Shown here one piece after another: positions 25,016 to 38,330 of a DNA stretch of 64,000 bases (its first letter is position 1; the number at the start of each line of letters is the position of its first letter). The translations under genes were made by a program, and so were the position numbers. Below the pieces are notes generated by a model. That model was not told the origin of the DNA, did no database searches, and was given only the letters and a program-made list of their open reading frames with translations. Origin of the DNA: Myoxocephalus aenaeus (taxonomy: Eukaryota > Chordata > Actinopteri > Perciformes > Cottidae); assembly GCA_038501785.1 (NCBI GenBank), contig JBAMJR010000040.1, positions 2,195,001-2,259,000 on the forward strand, given 5' to 3'.

Positions 25016-25462
25016 AGCCCCGTCTCCTTCCATCACCAGAAGACAGGAAGTGGGTGCAGATGTTGTGGTGGAGGGAGTAGAGGCTTTGTCAGGTGAAGAC
25101 GGATGAAGAAAATAAGTGGTGGAGGCGGAGTTAACCTAGAAGTGCGGTTCTCACAGCCGTCAGATGGCCTGAACGAACCCACATGACTGAAAGTCGCTCA
25201 AAAGTCACATTTGACCGTTTAAGGATTACATAATATCAACAATTACTTTAAAAGATAAATCACTATGTGAGGGTTCTCGGCATGTTCCAAACGAGTGTCC
25301 ACCACTTAAGGACTTGACCTCGACAACGACCTTCACCCGGCCCATCAGCCCCTGCACTTCCCGTATCTCTGTCACATTGACACTGGCATTCTTTCACGTT
25401 AGCGCATCGCAGCGCCGCAGATAGGCCTGCCAGACACCCCCTGTGCTCTTCTAGTATCTCTG

Positions 25463-25463
<1 letters not shown>

Positions 25464-25547
<84 letters not shown>

Positions 25548-25549
25548 CA
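25464..25549 (+). repeat. (CA)n microsatellite
   Basis: About 38 CA units, then one GC variant and four more units. Confidence 0.97.
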
Positions 25550-25853
25550 GGGTTAATTGGTAACTAGTATTTATGGGTAGCCGGGAACTTATAGTTCGAC
25601 TACGACGTAGCGAGAAGACGGGCAAGATAATACGTCAGCTTTTGGTGAGTTATGACCACATGTGTGCGTGTCTGAGATGTGTGTTTGAAGTAGGGCGCTG
25701 TGTGAGATTAGGGTCGGTGCATGTGGCGTTTTAATTTGAGGTTGTGTTATCGTGGTGTCGTTTTTGTCTCAAGGCGGCGTATGCCGAGAGGGGAGATCGT
25801 CTCACGGTATAATGTGTTCAACTTTGGATAGCACATCAATATTTGCTTCTGTG

Positions 25854-25855
<2 letters not shown>

Positions 25856-25921
<66 letters not shown>
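25856..25921 (+). repeat. (GT)n microsatellite
   Basis: About 32 GT units. It is opposed in orientation to the CA array at 25464. Confidence 0.97.
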
Positions 25922-25923
<2 letters not shown>

Positions 25924-26650
25924 GTTATTTTCACTCGCAGACAACGTATTAGCGGTTGTCTCCGTTAGCCAAATGCAAACATCTACAATTGACCCCTTAC
26001 ATAAAGCATTCATCTTTTATTTTCCACCTCCTGAATCTAATCCACATTCATTGCACAATAATTCAACACGTTTTTTTTTTTTAGGGTTAAGGAAGTAATT
26101 TCCCCCCTTGACTCTTCAATCAATATCAATAAAGTGGTCTAGTTATCTATTTTAGCCTCCTTCAACAACTAAGATCAATACCCATCTGTCATGGTTTCAC
26201 CCACTGAATGTTATCGCTTGTGCCGTAGATTAGCCGGCTGAAGCATCTTATCCTGACATTTTCTGTTATCCTGAGTTATGTAGGTTAGAAGGAGAGGTCT
26301 ATCTCAGTGCTTACCAGGCTTTACTCGCCCAGTTGCCTCATACCGAAGACGTTACGTTTAGAGAGTTGCTGCAGGTTTGTTGAATGTCATTTCAGAAACC
26401 GTAAACGCATATTTTCAATTATGTTGAATTTGTCTTTAATGATCGTTTTTACAGTTAATGAAAAAATATTTGCGGTTCCTTTTGTCATTTTAGGCATTAT
26501 ATACTGTATTTGCGACAAACAATTGCATTTTCTGTTACTAAATACCGATATTGATTTATTTCATCTTAATATTTCTTTTTGATAAAGCACACTGAACTAT
26601 TTGGCATTTGGTGTTCCCCCTACTATTTTACCACATGTTTGCTGTTATTT

Positions 26651-26765
26651 GAATCAGAATCAGAATCATTTATTGCCAAGTGAGTTTACACATACAAGGA
26701 ATTTGTCCTGGCGGGAGGTGCAAAACATTTAACAAAAAAAAAAACTTTTAACGATAAACATGAAA
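26651..26765 (+). mobile_element. Teleost interspersed-repeat fragment (TTTATTGCCAAG type)
   Basis: Three GAATCA words are followed by TTTATTGCCAAGTGAG, CACATACAAGGAATTTG and GTGCAAAACA. This is the wording of a very common teleost dispersed repeat. Only the terminal part is present, ending in an A-rich run. Element class not assigned. Confidence 0.7.
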
Positions 26766-27919
26766 CAGAGTGGTGTATGTGTTGACATATACAATCAATA
26801 TACTTTCAATTTGTGTGTTGCACTATTGGTCTGGGTTCTGCAGGAGTGTTTTTCTATGCTATCTGTTGAGTAAAAAACACTACAAAAACACCACAAATGT
26901 GTTTTCCTCCTTTCCCCTCTTTCCACATCCCTCTAAAACACCACTAAATAAAAAAATATATTCCTCGTTAACACGAGAACCTTTCTCTGTCACATTGGTG
27001 TGCAGGGTCATCCATATCCCAGACTGTCACAGCACCCAACCAGGTCCATCCTTCATTCCTTTCTCATCTTTCAAGCCCTGACCACTCTCCTCCATCTGTC
27101 TGTCAGGCCAGGACTTGACCTCTCACCTCCAGAGGCCCGCCCATCTTGTTACCCCTAACCCTGCGTTGATTGTGTCACTGACCGCCAATGGTTAATGTGT
27201 CTTTTTTTCCACTCTCGGGAAAAGCAGGAAATGTATGGCACAGTGTTCACAGAAAATGTTTGAAAGCCACCTTTAAAAGGACACAAAGAGAATCACTCAG
27301 GGTGAAAACTAAATTAAGGTTCATGTACTATTTTGAAATACAGGAAAAGTAGCCTGTATAAATGTTGAGAGGAATTGTCTGCACTTGGTTGGATGGAGGC
27401 GTAGACTTAGAATAATTCCACAGAGTAGGATCGTCGCAGATCATTTTAAACATGACTAATCTAGAGGTTGGACATTAATTCATTCGAAGTAATGGAATTG
27501 TTATACCACTTTACCTCTTTAGAACACAACAGCGGGACCTCTGCCACAATATAGTAGACACACAACTATTGTTTTCTATGTGTCTAGGCGTGAATTTAGC
27601 CAATTACACTCTTTCAGTTAAGAGACAAAAATCCTAAAATGTAAGATATCATCACTAATATTGAGGAACGGTATTCTTTTGAGAGGAATGACACCACTAC
27701 AGAGGAGTATAAAAGTAAAATAGTGCAGATTTAAATGTCTTTCTTCCCCCATCCTTCTCCTTCCCCCACCCTGTCTCCCCGTCCTTGTACCTTGATGCCT
27801 GCTTAATGCCCAGACTGATGAGCCCAATTTGGACTGGTTCTGCACCCGGCCCAGTTTGATTAATGGCTCTCGGTGAGGTAGCATCAGCGCTGCATCGTCC
27901 TTGTTTCATCACACAAACA

Positions 27920-27920
27920 C

Positions 27921-28012
<92 letters not shown>
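27920..28012 (+). repeat. (CA)n microsatellite
   Basis: About 45 uninterrupted CA units. A CT array follows at 28135. Confidence 0.97.
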
Positions 28013-28015
<3 letters not shown>

Positions 28016-28132
28016 CCACTCACTGCCACCATACAAGCCTTGTAATTGATGACAGAGGGCTAACCATTTGCAAACCAAATGTAGAAAAGGGAGACAGAGC
28101 AAACTCTGCTTCAAACACCTCTCCACCTCTCC

Positions 28133-28134
<2 letters not shown>

Positions 28135-28193
<59 letters not shown>
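28135..28193 (+). repeat. (CT)n microsatellite
   Basis: About 29 CT units. The transcript would carry a long polypyrimidine tract here. Confidence 0.97.
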
Positions 28194-28196
<3 letters not shown>

Positions 28197-28244
28197 TTCT
28201 ATCTGGCTGTCTCTCCACCTCCTCTCACTGTCTATACACCTCGT

Positions 28245-28400
28245 TCTTTCATTAGGCATTTGTCACATTGATATGAAGGGCCGGGGCAGCATTGTGACAT
28301 GCTCAGAGGGCAGTATAAATATTTGATTAGCCCTAATGGAAATCATCACAGTGCGCTAATTGCGCCACACATTATCTGAGGCGCAGTATCAGCGGCGGAC
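28245..28400. promoter_or_regulatory. Candidate conserved non-coding element
   Basis: TTGATTAG (28322-28329), CCTAATGG (28332-28339) and GCTAATTGCG (28355-28364) fall within 45 bases, each a homeodomain-type core. They sit in repeat-free sequence immediately after the CT array. Evidence is motif density only. Confidence 0.4.
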
Positions 28401-29549
28401 ATCCCCTTTGATCCTCCCTCCGTCTCCCCCTCTCCTCTTCCTTCAGCCCATCTCAGCCTCTCTTTCTTTTGTTTATGCAATTTATTTTGGGTCATAAGCC
28501 ATTATCCCCCCCCCTCCGCCTTCCTGCCCTTTTCTCGTCAGTAGCCTCTCTCGTCGTTGTCATCTTCCCCTCTGTGGACACTGACGTCTGCGTCTCCGTC
28601 TGCCTTCCCTCTCCTCCTCACTGTGTGTCTGCTTGTCCTCTGGTGCCCTGTTTGCTGATGTTTCCCTCTATGACGGAGTTGAGGCTAAATAGCTGCAAGG
28701 GCCGCACACACGCAAACACAAATGGACGCACACAGGGGACCAGAGGACAATACACAGCCAGGAAACAACAAGCGCGCTCGTTCTGCTCGTTCTGCATCTG
28801 CCGCTCATGATGTCGCAGTATAGTGCGTGCGATATAAAATTATAAACAATGGCATCGAACTACAATAAAACTGACAGTTAGACATGGATGAAACCAAGCG
28901 AGTAAGTCTCTCGTGCGTGTATCTGACTGGACATCAGATCAAAGGAGATGCCGATTAGATGTGTGGCGACATTAAGCCATCACGTCAGGTCATAAAAGAA
29001 AACCTATAAAAAATGGCCACACAGTTGCAACTCAGTCTCAACAACTCAAGAGTCTTCGGCCAATTACTATTTGTAATCACATTTTGGAAGAGCTCAGCAG
29101 TAAGCAGTTTGTTCCTATTGCTCCAGTCACTGCAAAAGCCCCGGTCTTTATTCTGCCTGCTTACTTTCAGTGATGCTTTGAATTCAAATCATATCCCCTT
29201 TGTTTTTTTAAGATAAATGTGTATCCTTTAAGCAATAGGGATTCTTTTTGATGTGCACACAATGAGTTGAGAGCATGTCCTTCCTTAACCTCCGTCCTGT
29301 TTGTATTTACTTGTTGTTATTTACGGCGCGTCTCCTGCAAAGATCAGTGACATTGTTTGGTGTCGCTCTCTCCTTCTTTCTCTCACCCTCCCTCGGACGT
29401 TTCCATTTAGCCAAAGACAAAACAAGTTAATTAGATCGGAAGTGCGGGCCTATCAATGGAGAATCAGTATTCAAATCAAGGCTCTGTCTGGACACAAACA
29501 GCAGGAAGCCAAACAAGACCCCGGCGCTGCTGAATAGGAGGACAGGAGA

Positions 29550-29582
29550 GGGAGAGAGAGAGAGAGAGAGAGACAGAGAGAC

Positions 29583-29621
<39 letters not shown>
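29550..29621 (+). repeat. (GA)n microsatellite with GACA breaks
   Basis: About 70 bases of GA units with three ACAG interruptions. It ends 43 bases before a long CA array. Confidence 0.95.
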
Positions 29622-29623
<2 letters not shown>

Positions 29624-29663
29624 CAAAGAAAGAGAGCCCCTACTTGGGGGGCTTGCACTAGCC

Positions 29664-29745
<82 letters not shown>
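29664..29745 (+). repeat. (CA)n microsatellite
   Basis: About 41 CA units. Confidence 0.97.
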
Positions 29746-29747
<2 letters not shown>

Positions 29748-30173
29748 TGTATTTATGTGTTTCCTTTCATGTCTGAATATATTTGAATGTGTGCATTCAC
29801 ACTTTCTGCCCTCAAGAAACACCAAACATACAGTGAATTCTGTATTGCCTTGCATGATACAGTATGAACACTTCACACTTCACACAGGGATAACTTTGAG
29901 GCAATCCACTTCACATTTATGCAGTACTGTAAGTCTCAACATCCTGAGGACAGCAGTCGTTTACACCGTGGTTTCAATGAGGAAACACAACTATTCTCAT
30001 ATGTGTGCACAGTATAATGTTTAAAGGGCTGTTTTGCACCTTTTAGAAACATGTTGTGCATCATCTCAATATATGCCCAAAATACAAAACAAGAAAAACA
30101 TAACTTTTAATCGGGGAAATGGTCTTATACACTTATAGGGAATGTTTTTTCCACATACATCAGCAGATATGAG

Positions 30174-30235
30174 AGAAGAGGAGAGGAGAGGAGCAGAGAG
30201 GAGAGGAGAGGAGCGGAGAGGGGGGGGGGTGGAGG
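30174..30235 (+). repeat. (GAGAGGAGAG)-type purine repeat
   Basis: Imperfect AGAGGAG units end in a run of about nine G. The + strand is all purine apart from isolated C. Confidence 0.8.
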
Positions 30236-30396
30236 GAAAGGTCCCATTATCTCATGTGGAGGGCCACCTGAGCTAAAGACAGCCATTTGTTCCCAAATCG
30301 ACCTGTCGACCCCCACCTAATTACCAGCCAATTATTTCCAAATGGACCGCATTCACCCCACACCCTGCACACTTAAAGAGGAGAAGGACAAAATTG

Positions 30397-30397
<1 letters not shown>

Positions 30398-30479
<82 letters not shown>

Positions 30480-30482
30480 GTC
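30398..30482 (+). repeat. (CT)n microsatellite
   Basis: About 37 CT units followed by CTGTCTCTCTGTCT. Its reverse-complement counterpart (GA) lies at 29550. Confidence 0.97.
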
Positions 30483-30634
30483 TAAGTCATTCACTCTTCC
30501 AATCTCATCATCTTACTGTCTTTCTCTTACTCTCTCCTTTTCATGTTTCACATTTTGTTGTTTTTCCAGTAGGAAATAATTTTTCACTTATTGTTGCAGG
30601 CTTTGCAGCTAGTCCAAGCAACCTCCCACTCATC

Positions 30635-30739
<105 letters not shown>

Positions 30740-30887
30740 CGTGTTTGTAAATTAAGTGGCCTAATTATAGGACGATTTGACACTGAGCCTGTATGTGATT
30801 ATTGCCATTGTTTGCTTGATTATTGTCCTTTATCACCCACAAACATTATTATGCAGCTCTCATATAGCTGCTTCATATCTATATATT

Positions 30888-30888
30888 C

Positions 30889-30923
<35 letters not shown>
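30888..30923 (+). repeat. (CT)n microsatellite, short
   Basis: About 17 CT units with one CG break at 30900. Confidence 0.9.
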
Positions 30924-31131
30924 GGCACCGCTCAGTCTCAGCAGGCCGATGTGTATCGATGGGTCCGGCATGCAGGAGCCACCCGAAGGAGAAGAAGGCT
31001 GTGCCCATGTTCCCAGAATTCTTTGTGGTCAGCCTCCATTGTTCACCACCACTTGTATACAGTATTGTCAGACTGATTGTGAGCCTCCGCTCTCCCTCGC
31101 TCTGCGGACGGCTAGAGAGCAAGCAGAGTAG

Positions 31132-31163
31132 AGGAGACGAGGAGGAGGAGGAGGAGGAGGAAG
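31132..31163 (+). repeat. (GGA)n trinucleotide repeat
   Basis: About nine GGA units, preceded by GAGACGA. Confidence 0.9.
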
Positions 31164-31672
31164 GGAGCAGTAAGCATTGTGTCCCTTGCTCGCCATTCTC
31201 CGGCCTTCCCATCTGTTTCCCTCTCTTCCTTCCTGTTTCTGTGGGATAGTGAACAGATTAGTAATAGCACCGCCACAGCTCTTAATAGGGGAAGTCATGG
31301 TCGGGAAATACGATGGATTGGTTTGAGATATCATCTGGCTGAGTCGCGCAATAGTTTTGAACTCTGACACCTAGCTGGCTGACTTTGATCACTTTGGTGC
31401 AGAGTTAATTTGTTGTAATTCTCCACCTTCTGCTTTTCAAATCGTCTTGTTCAACCTTTTTTTATTTGCACTTCTATGCCAAATATGTCAGAGCTGTCAG
31501 GTAATATGTTTAAAGGGCCCGCACTTGGTTGGGCTCTCATTTACATGGAGTGAGCATAATAACACCTGCAATTACTCTGCTATTTGATGCAGTAACGTTG
31601 CAAAAGACTGCCTTAGGTAAGCCTATGATATTACTGAGACTGAGTCAGAGAGAGTTTGTGCTGCTGATTGAA

Positions 31673-31765
31673 GGGCTGCAATGAACAATTGTTTTCAATA
31701 ATCGTAATAAATTTGTAATTTTCAATTACTCTTTTTTTTGGGAGGGATTTCATCTTTTGCATTAA
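31673..31765 (+). repeat. Degenerate interspersed-repeat fragment (GGGCTGCAATGA type)
   Basis: GGGCTGCAATGAACAATTG is followed by TTTTCAATAATCGTAATAAA, close to the opening of the fish repeat GGGCTGCAACTAACGATTATTTTC. Probably the same family as the fragment at 8132. The 3' limit is uncertain. Confidence 0.5.
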
Positions 31766-33254
31766 TCTTTTTGTGTGTGAAAAAGGCCGGTCCTTGCGTT
31801 TGAGGAACTGTAATCACGTAATTGTTGCTTAAAAAATTACGCACGCGTTTCATTGATTCTCTCAATAGTTGTCATTGAATTCACACACGCCACATTTATT
31901 CCCAGTTCACTGGGTGTTAATTAAGAGTTGCAATTATGAGGAATTGACAATGAACCTTTTCTGATTAAATGTTTAGTCGATGAAATGTGCTAAAAGAGCA
32001 GAATCAACTTCCCTCTGATTTAATCTTAACAAAACCTGAATATTAAAATTTTCACAAAGCCCGTGTTTGCTGAAGGGCTATTGTGTTGACTATTATTTAC
32101 AGGTGTTTTTGTTAATGTGTCCATGCCTTGTATAGCCTATTTGTTCTCATATAATATATATTGAATTGACCACCACGTTAATCACCATGCACAAGGACCA
32201 TTTAAGGTTCATCTAATCTAATCTAATATATATATGAATATTATATATATTATGGAAAGTCCAGTGTTACATGGCTTAATGTGTCTGCCTCGGATGTGTG
32301 TGTGTGTTCTGGTGTGTGTTCTGCTCGTTGCGGGCTGAGACCGGGCTGCGTACCGGCCTCCTGGCTCTGAGTTTGAAGCTAAGTGGATTAGCATATCTCC
32401 CATGTCAGCTCCATTCACTGTGACAGCCTGATGACATGGGACCGTGTGACGGCCGCGACCCACCTGACGTCCACGGCTCAGGCCTCCCAGCAGGTGGTCT
32501 GACTCTGAGAGGGAGGGAGGGAGGGTGAGAGACTGAGCGGGAGGTGGGGGAGAGATAGGCTTATGGAAGGCAGAGTCATGCTCTCAGCAAACATATTTGT
32601 CTGTCGTTTTGTCTCTGATAGTTGTGGGGTGGCGCTACAATTCTTATGGCTTTTGTTCTTCCTCTCTGCACATTATTGGCCTGCAAAAACATCAATATAA
32701 TCATAAATGTCATAAAATGTGCAGCATGCAACGTTTGAGTAAATTATTGTTTTACATGATCCTTATCATACAGATTGAATCATTTATATTAAATACTGTG
32801 TGTGTCTTCTTTATGTAATCATGTAAGACACAAAACCACATGCCTATGATTTGACTGGAAGGAAGTAATATAACTCAAGTTTTTACACTGAACTAAAAAT
32901 GTATGTAATTGTGTGCTGAACGGTATGCTCAAAAATAGGTTATATTATTTTAGGCATGGAACTTCTAATTGCAGCAGCTTCGCCCATTGCACTCCATAAA
33001 ACCACTGCTGGTCAACTTTATTATTTGTGTTCACCTTGAGTACACTTTCACTTGCTTTCTCTGACTATATTTAACTGTTTCATTATAGTGCAGAAATCCA
33101 GAATCAAACACCTTCATGCACACAGACATTTCTTGTCCACGCTCACTTCCTCTCCTCTGCAGTATTCACTTCTCTTTATCTCATCTCCTCATCTTTTCCT
33201 TCCCTACCTTTCCATCCTTTCTCACACTCTCTCGTCTCCTATGACCCACCTCAC

Positions 33255-33294
33255 TCTCCTCCTCCTCCTCCTCCTCCTCCTCCTCCTCCTCCTC
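33255..33294 (+). repeat. (CTC)n trinucleotide repeat
   Basis: About 13 CTC units. Confidence 0.95.
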
Positions 33295-33299
33295 CCACA

Positions 33300-33480
33300 C
33301 AGTCTCGTGCCGACCTAGCCAGGCAATGCTAACACTTTTGTCAGGGTGATTAATAGCATGCTAGATTGTCGTTAATTCACTGGCTAATGACTGGAGGGAG
33401 TGGGCGAGAAGAAGAGAGGAGCAGAGCGGAGCGAGGCCGGAGAGTAATATACTGATGTATGGGTGTTGGGGCTTCCAGTG
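33300..33480. promoter_or_regulatory. Candidate conserved non-coding element
   Basis: GTGATTAATAGC (from 33345), GTTAATTC (from 33370) and GCTAATGAC (from 33383) cluster in about 50 bases directly after the CTC repeat. Motif-based only. Confidence 0.3.
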
Positions 33481-34326
33481 GCAGAGGTGAATATCATCAC
33501 CCCGCTCCCAACACCTCCGCTCACTCACCAGTACAACCTCAGACATACAGCTACTGTGTAGCAACCAGAAAAGACCAGGATGTAGCACACACACACGTGT
33601 GCCACCACACACATGCAGTCACATGCCACTCAGGTGAGGTTTTGGCACAAGACACACATGGGCAGTGAACATGATTTTGTGTAAACTAAAGCTTGATAAA
33701 AAAAAAAAAATCTACATAGGGTACTCTGTTTAATTCAATAGTTCATTAATTCTTCCAGAATCTCACACTTTTATTATTTCAAATGTGTGATTTTTCCCGA
33801 AAATATTGCACTAAAGGTAATTAGAGTAAAATTTTAAAAAGCTTTGACTATTGAAGCTTTTTACAGGTTTTCCTTAGACTGGCTCGTAAAGGGTTTTTTA
33901 TCTGCGGAAAAACTGCAGGAAATTTAATAGAATTATTGGACCCCGCGATTATTGCAAGAATATGTTTGTAGTTGTGGTTTTGAATTGTCAGAATGTTCAG
34001 TTTATTTTCCAGTTAAATGAAATACTAAAACGTATGAAGCTTGTCCGGACAACATATACAGTATACTCAACTGGATGTCGTGAATTTTATTAAATACAAA
34101 TAAAATGTTACTCCACATTTAAGACCAAAGACAAAAGATGTCTCCATTACACATAATGCACACTGGCCTGCACACGAAAAGTCACACAAGCTAACCTTTC
34201 TCCTCCCCGGTTAATAAGAATGGATGGGTTTGTTCTGCACGCTGTCTACCTTGGTGCTCCCCTAGCTGGCTGTCTGGCCTCCCGAGTGGCTTGCTAAATG
34301 AAGCTGCACCAGAAGTGGGTGTAGGG

Positions 34327-34328
34327 AC

Positions 34329-34426
<98 letters not shown>

Positions 34427-34432
34427 CACACA
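34327..34432 (+). repeat. (CA)n microsatellite
   Basis: About 52 CA units with one GC near the start and one AACA near the end. Confidence 0.97.
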
Positions 34433-35385
34433 GACGAAGACAGAAAAAGAAAGAGACACCGAGGAGCAGTGCAAATACTTTGTTCCTAAATAGACTTCAG
34501 TCCCATTATCTGGGACTGCATCATTTCTCATTATAAAGCATTAATGTTTGTAAGGGCACTTTTACCAATTCATTTAGCTTAATTATACACCCTGCATTCA
34601 ACATCAAGTAAGGTTGTCTTACAGCTAAATTATGGCCAAAGGGTTTGTATTGATTTCCATCACTTCTCCAGATACGGACACATCTAGCTCCCCATGACAG
34701 ATGTGCTTATGAATCTGAGTTTCCTCATCAAAAGGCTACCGTAGAGAAATAGGACAGCAAATATCAAATTGATTTATGAATCATGTTACATGGTGGAGAA
34801 GATTTGTCTTACTTTGCTGCACCACACTGGTACATTCCCACTATCCTAAGGTTTCCCATGTCCGGGAGCCTCCCAGATAGGGAAATATGTGCAACATTCA
34901 CTCTCAGTAGCTGTGATGTCATCCGAAGTATAGTCATCCCTTTTTAAATTATCTTTGGTACATGTCACAGTAAAATTGACCCTCGTTTAAATATTTGCTG
35001 TAGCTGGTGACAGTCAAGGAGGTTTAGGTCCTCATCATCACGTTTCATGTCATTAAACCATCTTTCTTCTTCTCTTATTTTCATGGGATTCCTCCGGTTC
35101 ACTTTCTCATATCTCCGACCAGTCAGTTTATTTTTGTCCCTCTCTTCTTCTGATACATCCAGCTCCTTTCTATATCCAACAACCCAGTATCTGCCCCTCT
35201 CCCCCCTCTCTTGACCCTCCCCTGGGGGATGTTTGCAACTCAATTTGGCAAATGTAACTCAATATTGATTATTATTAATATTTATCATGTTTGTGCACAT
35301 GTTTTCTTCTAGTGCTATTAATCTGCCCTGTTAATAAATGTCTGCAGCAGCCTGGGCCCCGTGGCCCCTTGGGATCACAAGGCCA

Positions 35386-35386
<1 letters not shown>

Positions 35387-35465
<79 letters not shown>
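35387..35465 (+). repeat. (CA)n microsatellite
   Basis: About 39 uninterrupted CA units. Confidence 0.97.
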
Positions 35466-35467
<2 letters not shown>

Positions 35468-35528
35468 GCTCTCAGCTGCAAGAGGTTGCCTGCTGTCTTC
35501 TCTTTGCCTGGAGGCTTGATTTCAGTGT

Positions 35529-35533
35529 ACACA

Positions 35534-35567
<34 letters not shown>
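35529..35567 (+). repeat. (CA)n microsatellite
   Basis: About 19 CA units with one AAAC break, 64 bases after the previous CA array. Confidence 0.95.
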
Positions 35568-35571
<4 letters not shown>

Positions 35572-36619
35572 AACATATACACACGCGCTATTGAAGGACG
35601 GAATGCCTTTAGGCTGCTCAGCACAAATACCACATCAATACATCAGCCGCGTTGTATCGGCACTACACACACTCACGTATAAAAACACACAAATGCTCGA
35701 GTCTGTTCCTTATTGAGCTGCAGTGACCAAATTCAGTCCTTTTGTCTTTAATTTTTTTAATAGTTGAAATGTCCACAAGCATTGTGATTATAATTGTTTT
35801 TTAATTGTAATTATTGTTTAAAGGCACGCACACACCGAAGACTACACAAGCAACTATACGAGCGACAAGGTGTGCAGGCTATAGTATTTGTGTGTTTCCA
35901 CCTTTGTGCATAAATAATACATGAAAATCAGTTTTGTTTTCATGTAATTTTTGGTCATGTTAGCACTTAAAGTAATAAACACAGTTTTACTGCACATAAG
36001 AAGCAGAAGCGCTGTAAGCTGTGACTCGCAATAGCATAAACTTTAATGCAGCAATAACTGCAGTTAAAACATGTTATGGCGATTGTGTAATGAACACGCA
36101 GAGCAGCAGAACATGTGCAACCATGTGGGGAAATCTTTTTATAAAAACACCTCCCTTTCAGTTATCCTTTCTCTCTTTCTATGTTCCTTTAATTTGTTTC
36201 TCTCTGCCTCTACAATCCCTCTTTACCCTCTCTGAAGAAGCCATGTTGTAGTTTTAAGTGTTGCTTAGAAATGTTCCCCGGTGCTTTTTACAAGGGGAAG
36301 TGTGGCGTTCCTGCTCGGAGTCGCTTGCTGGTATTGTAGCTGACCGTGCCCCAAGTGCTCTCTCATTATTTCCTACCACACGCACAATCGCGCACACCTT
36401 CTCCCCTTAACGCTCTCCTTTGGCTCCCTCGTCACATGCTTCCATTCGATACGTCATTTTGAATATAGTACCCCCGTGCCACCGTGGAAAAATACACCAT
36501 TGTACAGTTTTTCACCTCTCACTCTCTCTCACTCTACCTTTGATTTGCACTCGTTTGATTTTTACAGCTGCCTCTCTCTCCTCCGCCCCCACTGTTTTAA
36601 AGCAGAGGGTGTTTTGGGC

Positions 36620-36621
<2 letters not shown>

Positions 36622-36677
<56 letters not shown>
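36622..36677 (+). repeat. (GT)n microsatellite
   Basis: About 28 GT units. Confidence 0.97.
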
Positions 36678-36678
<1 letters not shown>

Positions 36679-37715
36679 AGGAATCATCAAAGGCCTGCTT
36701 AATACAGAGGAACAGGTACCAATATCACTCTGTAGCCCAATAATAAGCTAAGTGGTACCATATTGACGCAATATAGCGGCACAAACAGCAGATTAAGCGC
36801 TGGGTTTGAATGCCCCCCTCATATACTTCTATGCACATATGTGCACATGTGCACTGAGCTCCAACATCAAAATGTTTGGTCATTTATTGCTCAACCAGCT
36901 ACCCATTTTTCATATCTGTCATGGTCCACACATTCTCCCTCTACCTTTTTTTTTCTTTCTCCAGACGATCTTTCCTCCCCATATTTGGAGCCAGTGCAGA
37001 ATTTTGCATAGTTTTGCCTTTTCCCTGGATACTGTCTTTTCATCAGTGGCTGGCTTTCCTTTTGAATTGAACCAGATCAATTTACGGCCAGACAAAGATA
37101 CAGTCTCTGTGTGCGTTGGAGGGGGAAGGCAGTGAGAGAAATAGGACGTGTGTGCTTTATGATGGCCATCATTGGCACACACTCGTCCTATTTCCAGCTC
37201 TCTTTTCTTGTTATCGTAGCCACAGCCATGGCTCCACTGAGCTGCTCGCTCTCTACACCTGGCTCTAAATGCTCCAGCTATTGTTGGCTATCGTTGTCGC
37301 CTGTGGTTAGCAGTGCTTCTACACGGTGTGCATCCTTGTCTGTGAGTGAGAATGCATCTTTGTCGAAGGTTTTTCAAAGATTCCGTTTTTTCCTCACTGA
37401 AGGCATGGTTGCTTATTCTGCAAGAAACGAGTTGATCCTTATTTGAGACGGTATTTATAGGTTCTCTCCACGGATTCCTGCAAGCAGTCACTGCTGTTCC
37501 TTTCTACCCCGACCAAGTCAACAATATGGCTCAGACTAAGTGCCATAAGGCACATGTGTTTGTGTGCGTCCAGGCAGACGGCAGAAAATGACTCCAGATC
37601 TCTATCTTTCTGCATTTAAGTCTAGAGTGCTCTGATTAAACACAACCGCAGAACAATTTGCCTGTTGTAAGGCCCCCCGATTAAACCCCTGATTTTCAGA
37701 ACCGTGTCAAGTTAT

Positions 37716-37729
37716 TTTGCCATGGCAAC
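37716..37729 (+). promoter_or_regulatory. X-box-like RFX site
   Basis: TTTGCCATGGCAAC contains the 12-base palindrome TTGCCATGGCAA and differs from an ideal X-box at one outer base. It lies in unique AT-rich sequence with GATTACAATG nearby. Factor binding is inferred. Confidence 0.4.
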
Positions 37730-38149
37730 GTTGATTACAATGTTATCAGCATTTCATTTCATTTTTTCCCCAATTTTTTTCACGTCTTGACTCTTGAACA
37801 TAAGCATAGTATGATTTTTTTAATGGCCCGTGTTATGTGGTTGCCTTGTGAAATATTTGACATAGTTAAATGTGCATTTTAGAGGTTGGTGTCTATAAAT
37901 GTCATATCTATGTCATATCTGGTAATTTCAATGGGACATGCAGTGATTATGAGATATCATCTTTATTACCGACAGCGCCATCTCTCGCACATGTGTTTAG
38001 AGTTCAGTAACAAGCCCCTGCAGTTGCAAAGAGATGTGTGTTTGTGCGATAGCCTGCATCTTTGTTCATACGTGCCCTAAAATCTTTGTTATTGCAAGCC
38101 GCTACAAAGCAAAGAGCTCCGTTTATGGCACGCATTTACAATTTATCAA

Positions 38150-38330
38150 ATAAATGGGATACCTTCATGTGGCCTGGGCCCTGCTCTCAGGCAGAGCAGC
38201 GTAGTTTTCCACTGGAATAACAGCCGCTGAACAAGCAGCCCATTGTAGCTGCAGCCAGCACCGGAACCCCCAAGGTGCGAATTAATGATTGACCCCTGAT
38301 GTAATCAGGATAAATAGCTCCCCGTAAAAG
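38150..38330. promoter_or_regulatory. Candidate conserved non-coding element
   Basis: Non-repetitive sequence with CCCATTGTAG (SOX-type CATTGT core), GAATTAATGATTGA (from 38279) and TAATCAGGATAA. Motif-based only. Confidence 0.3.
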
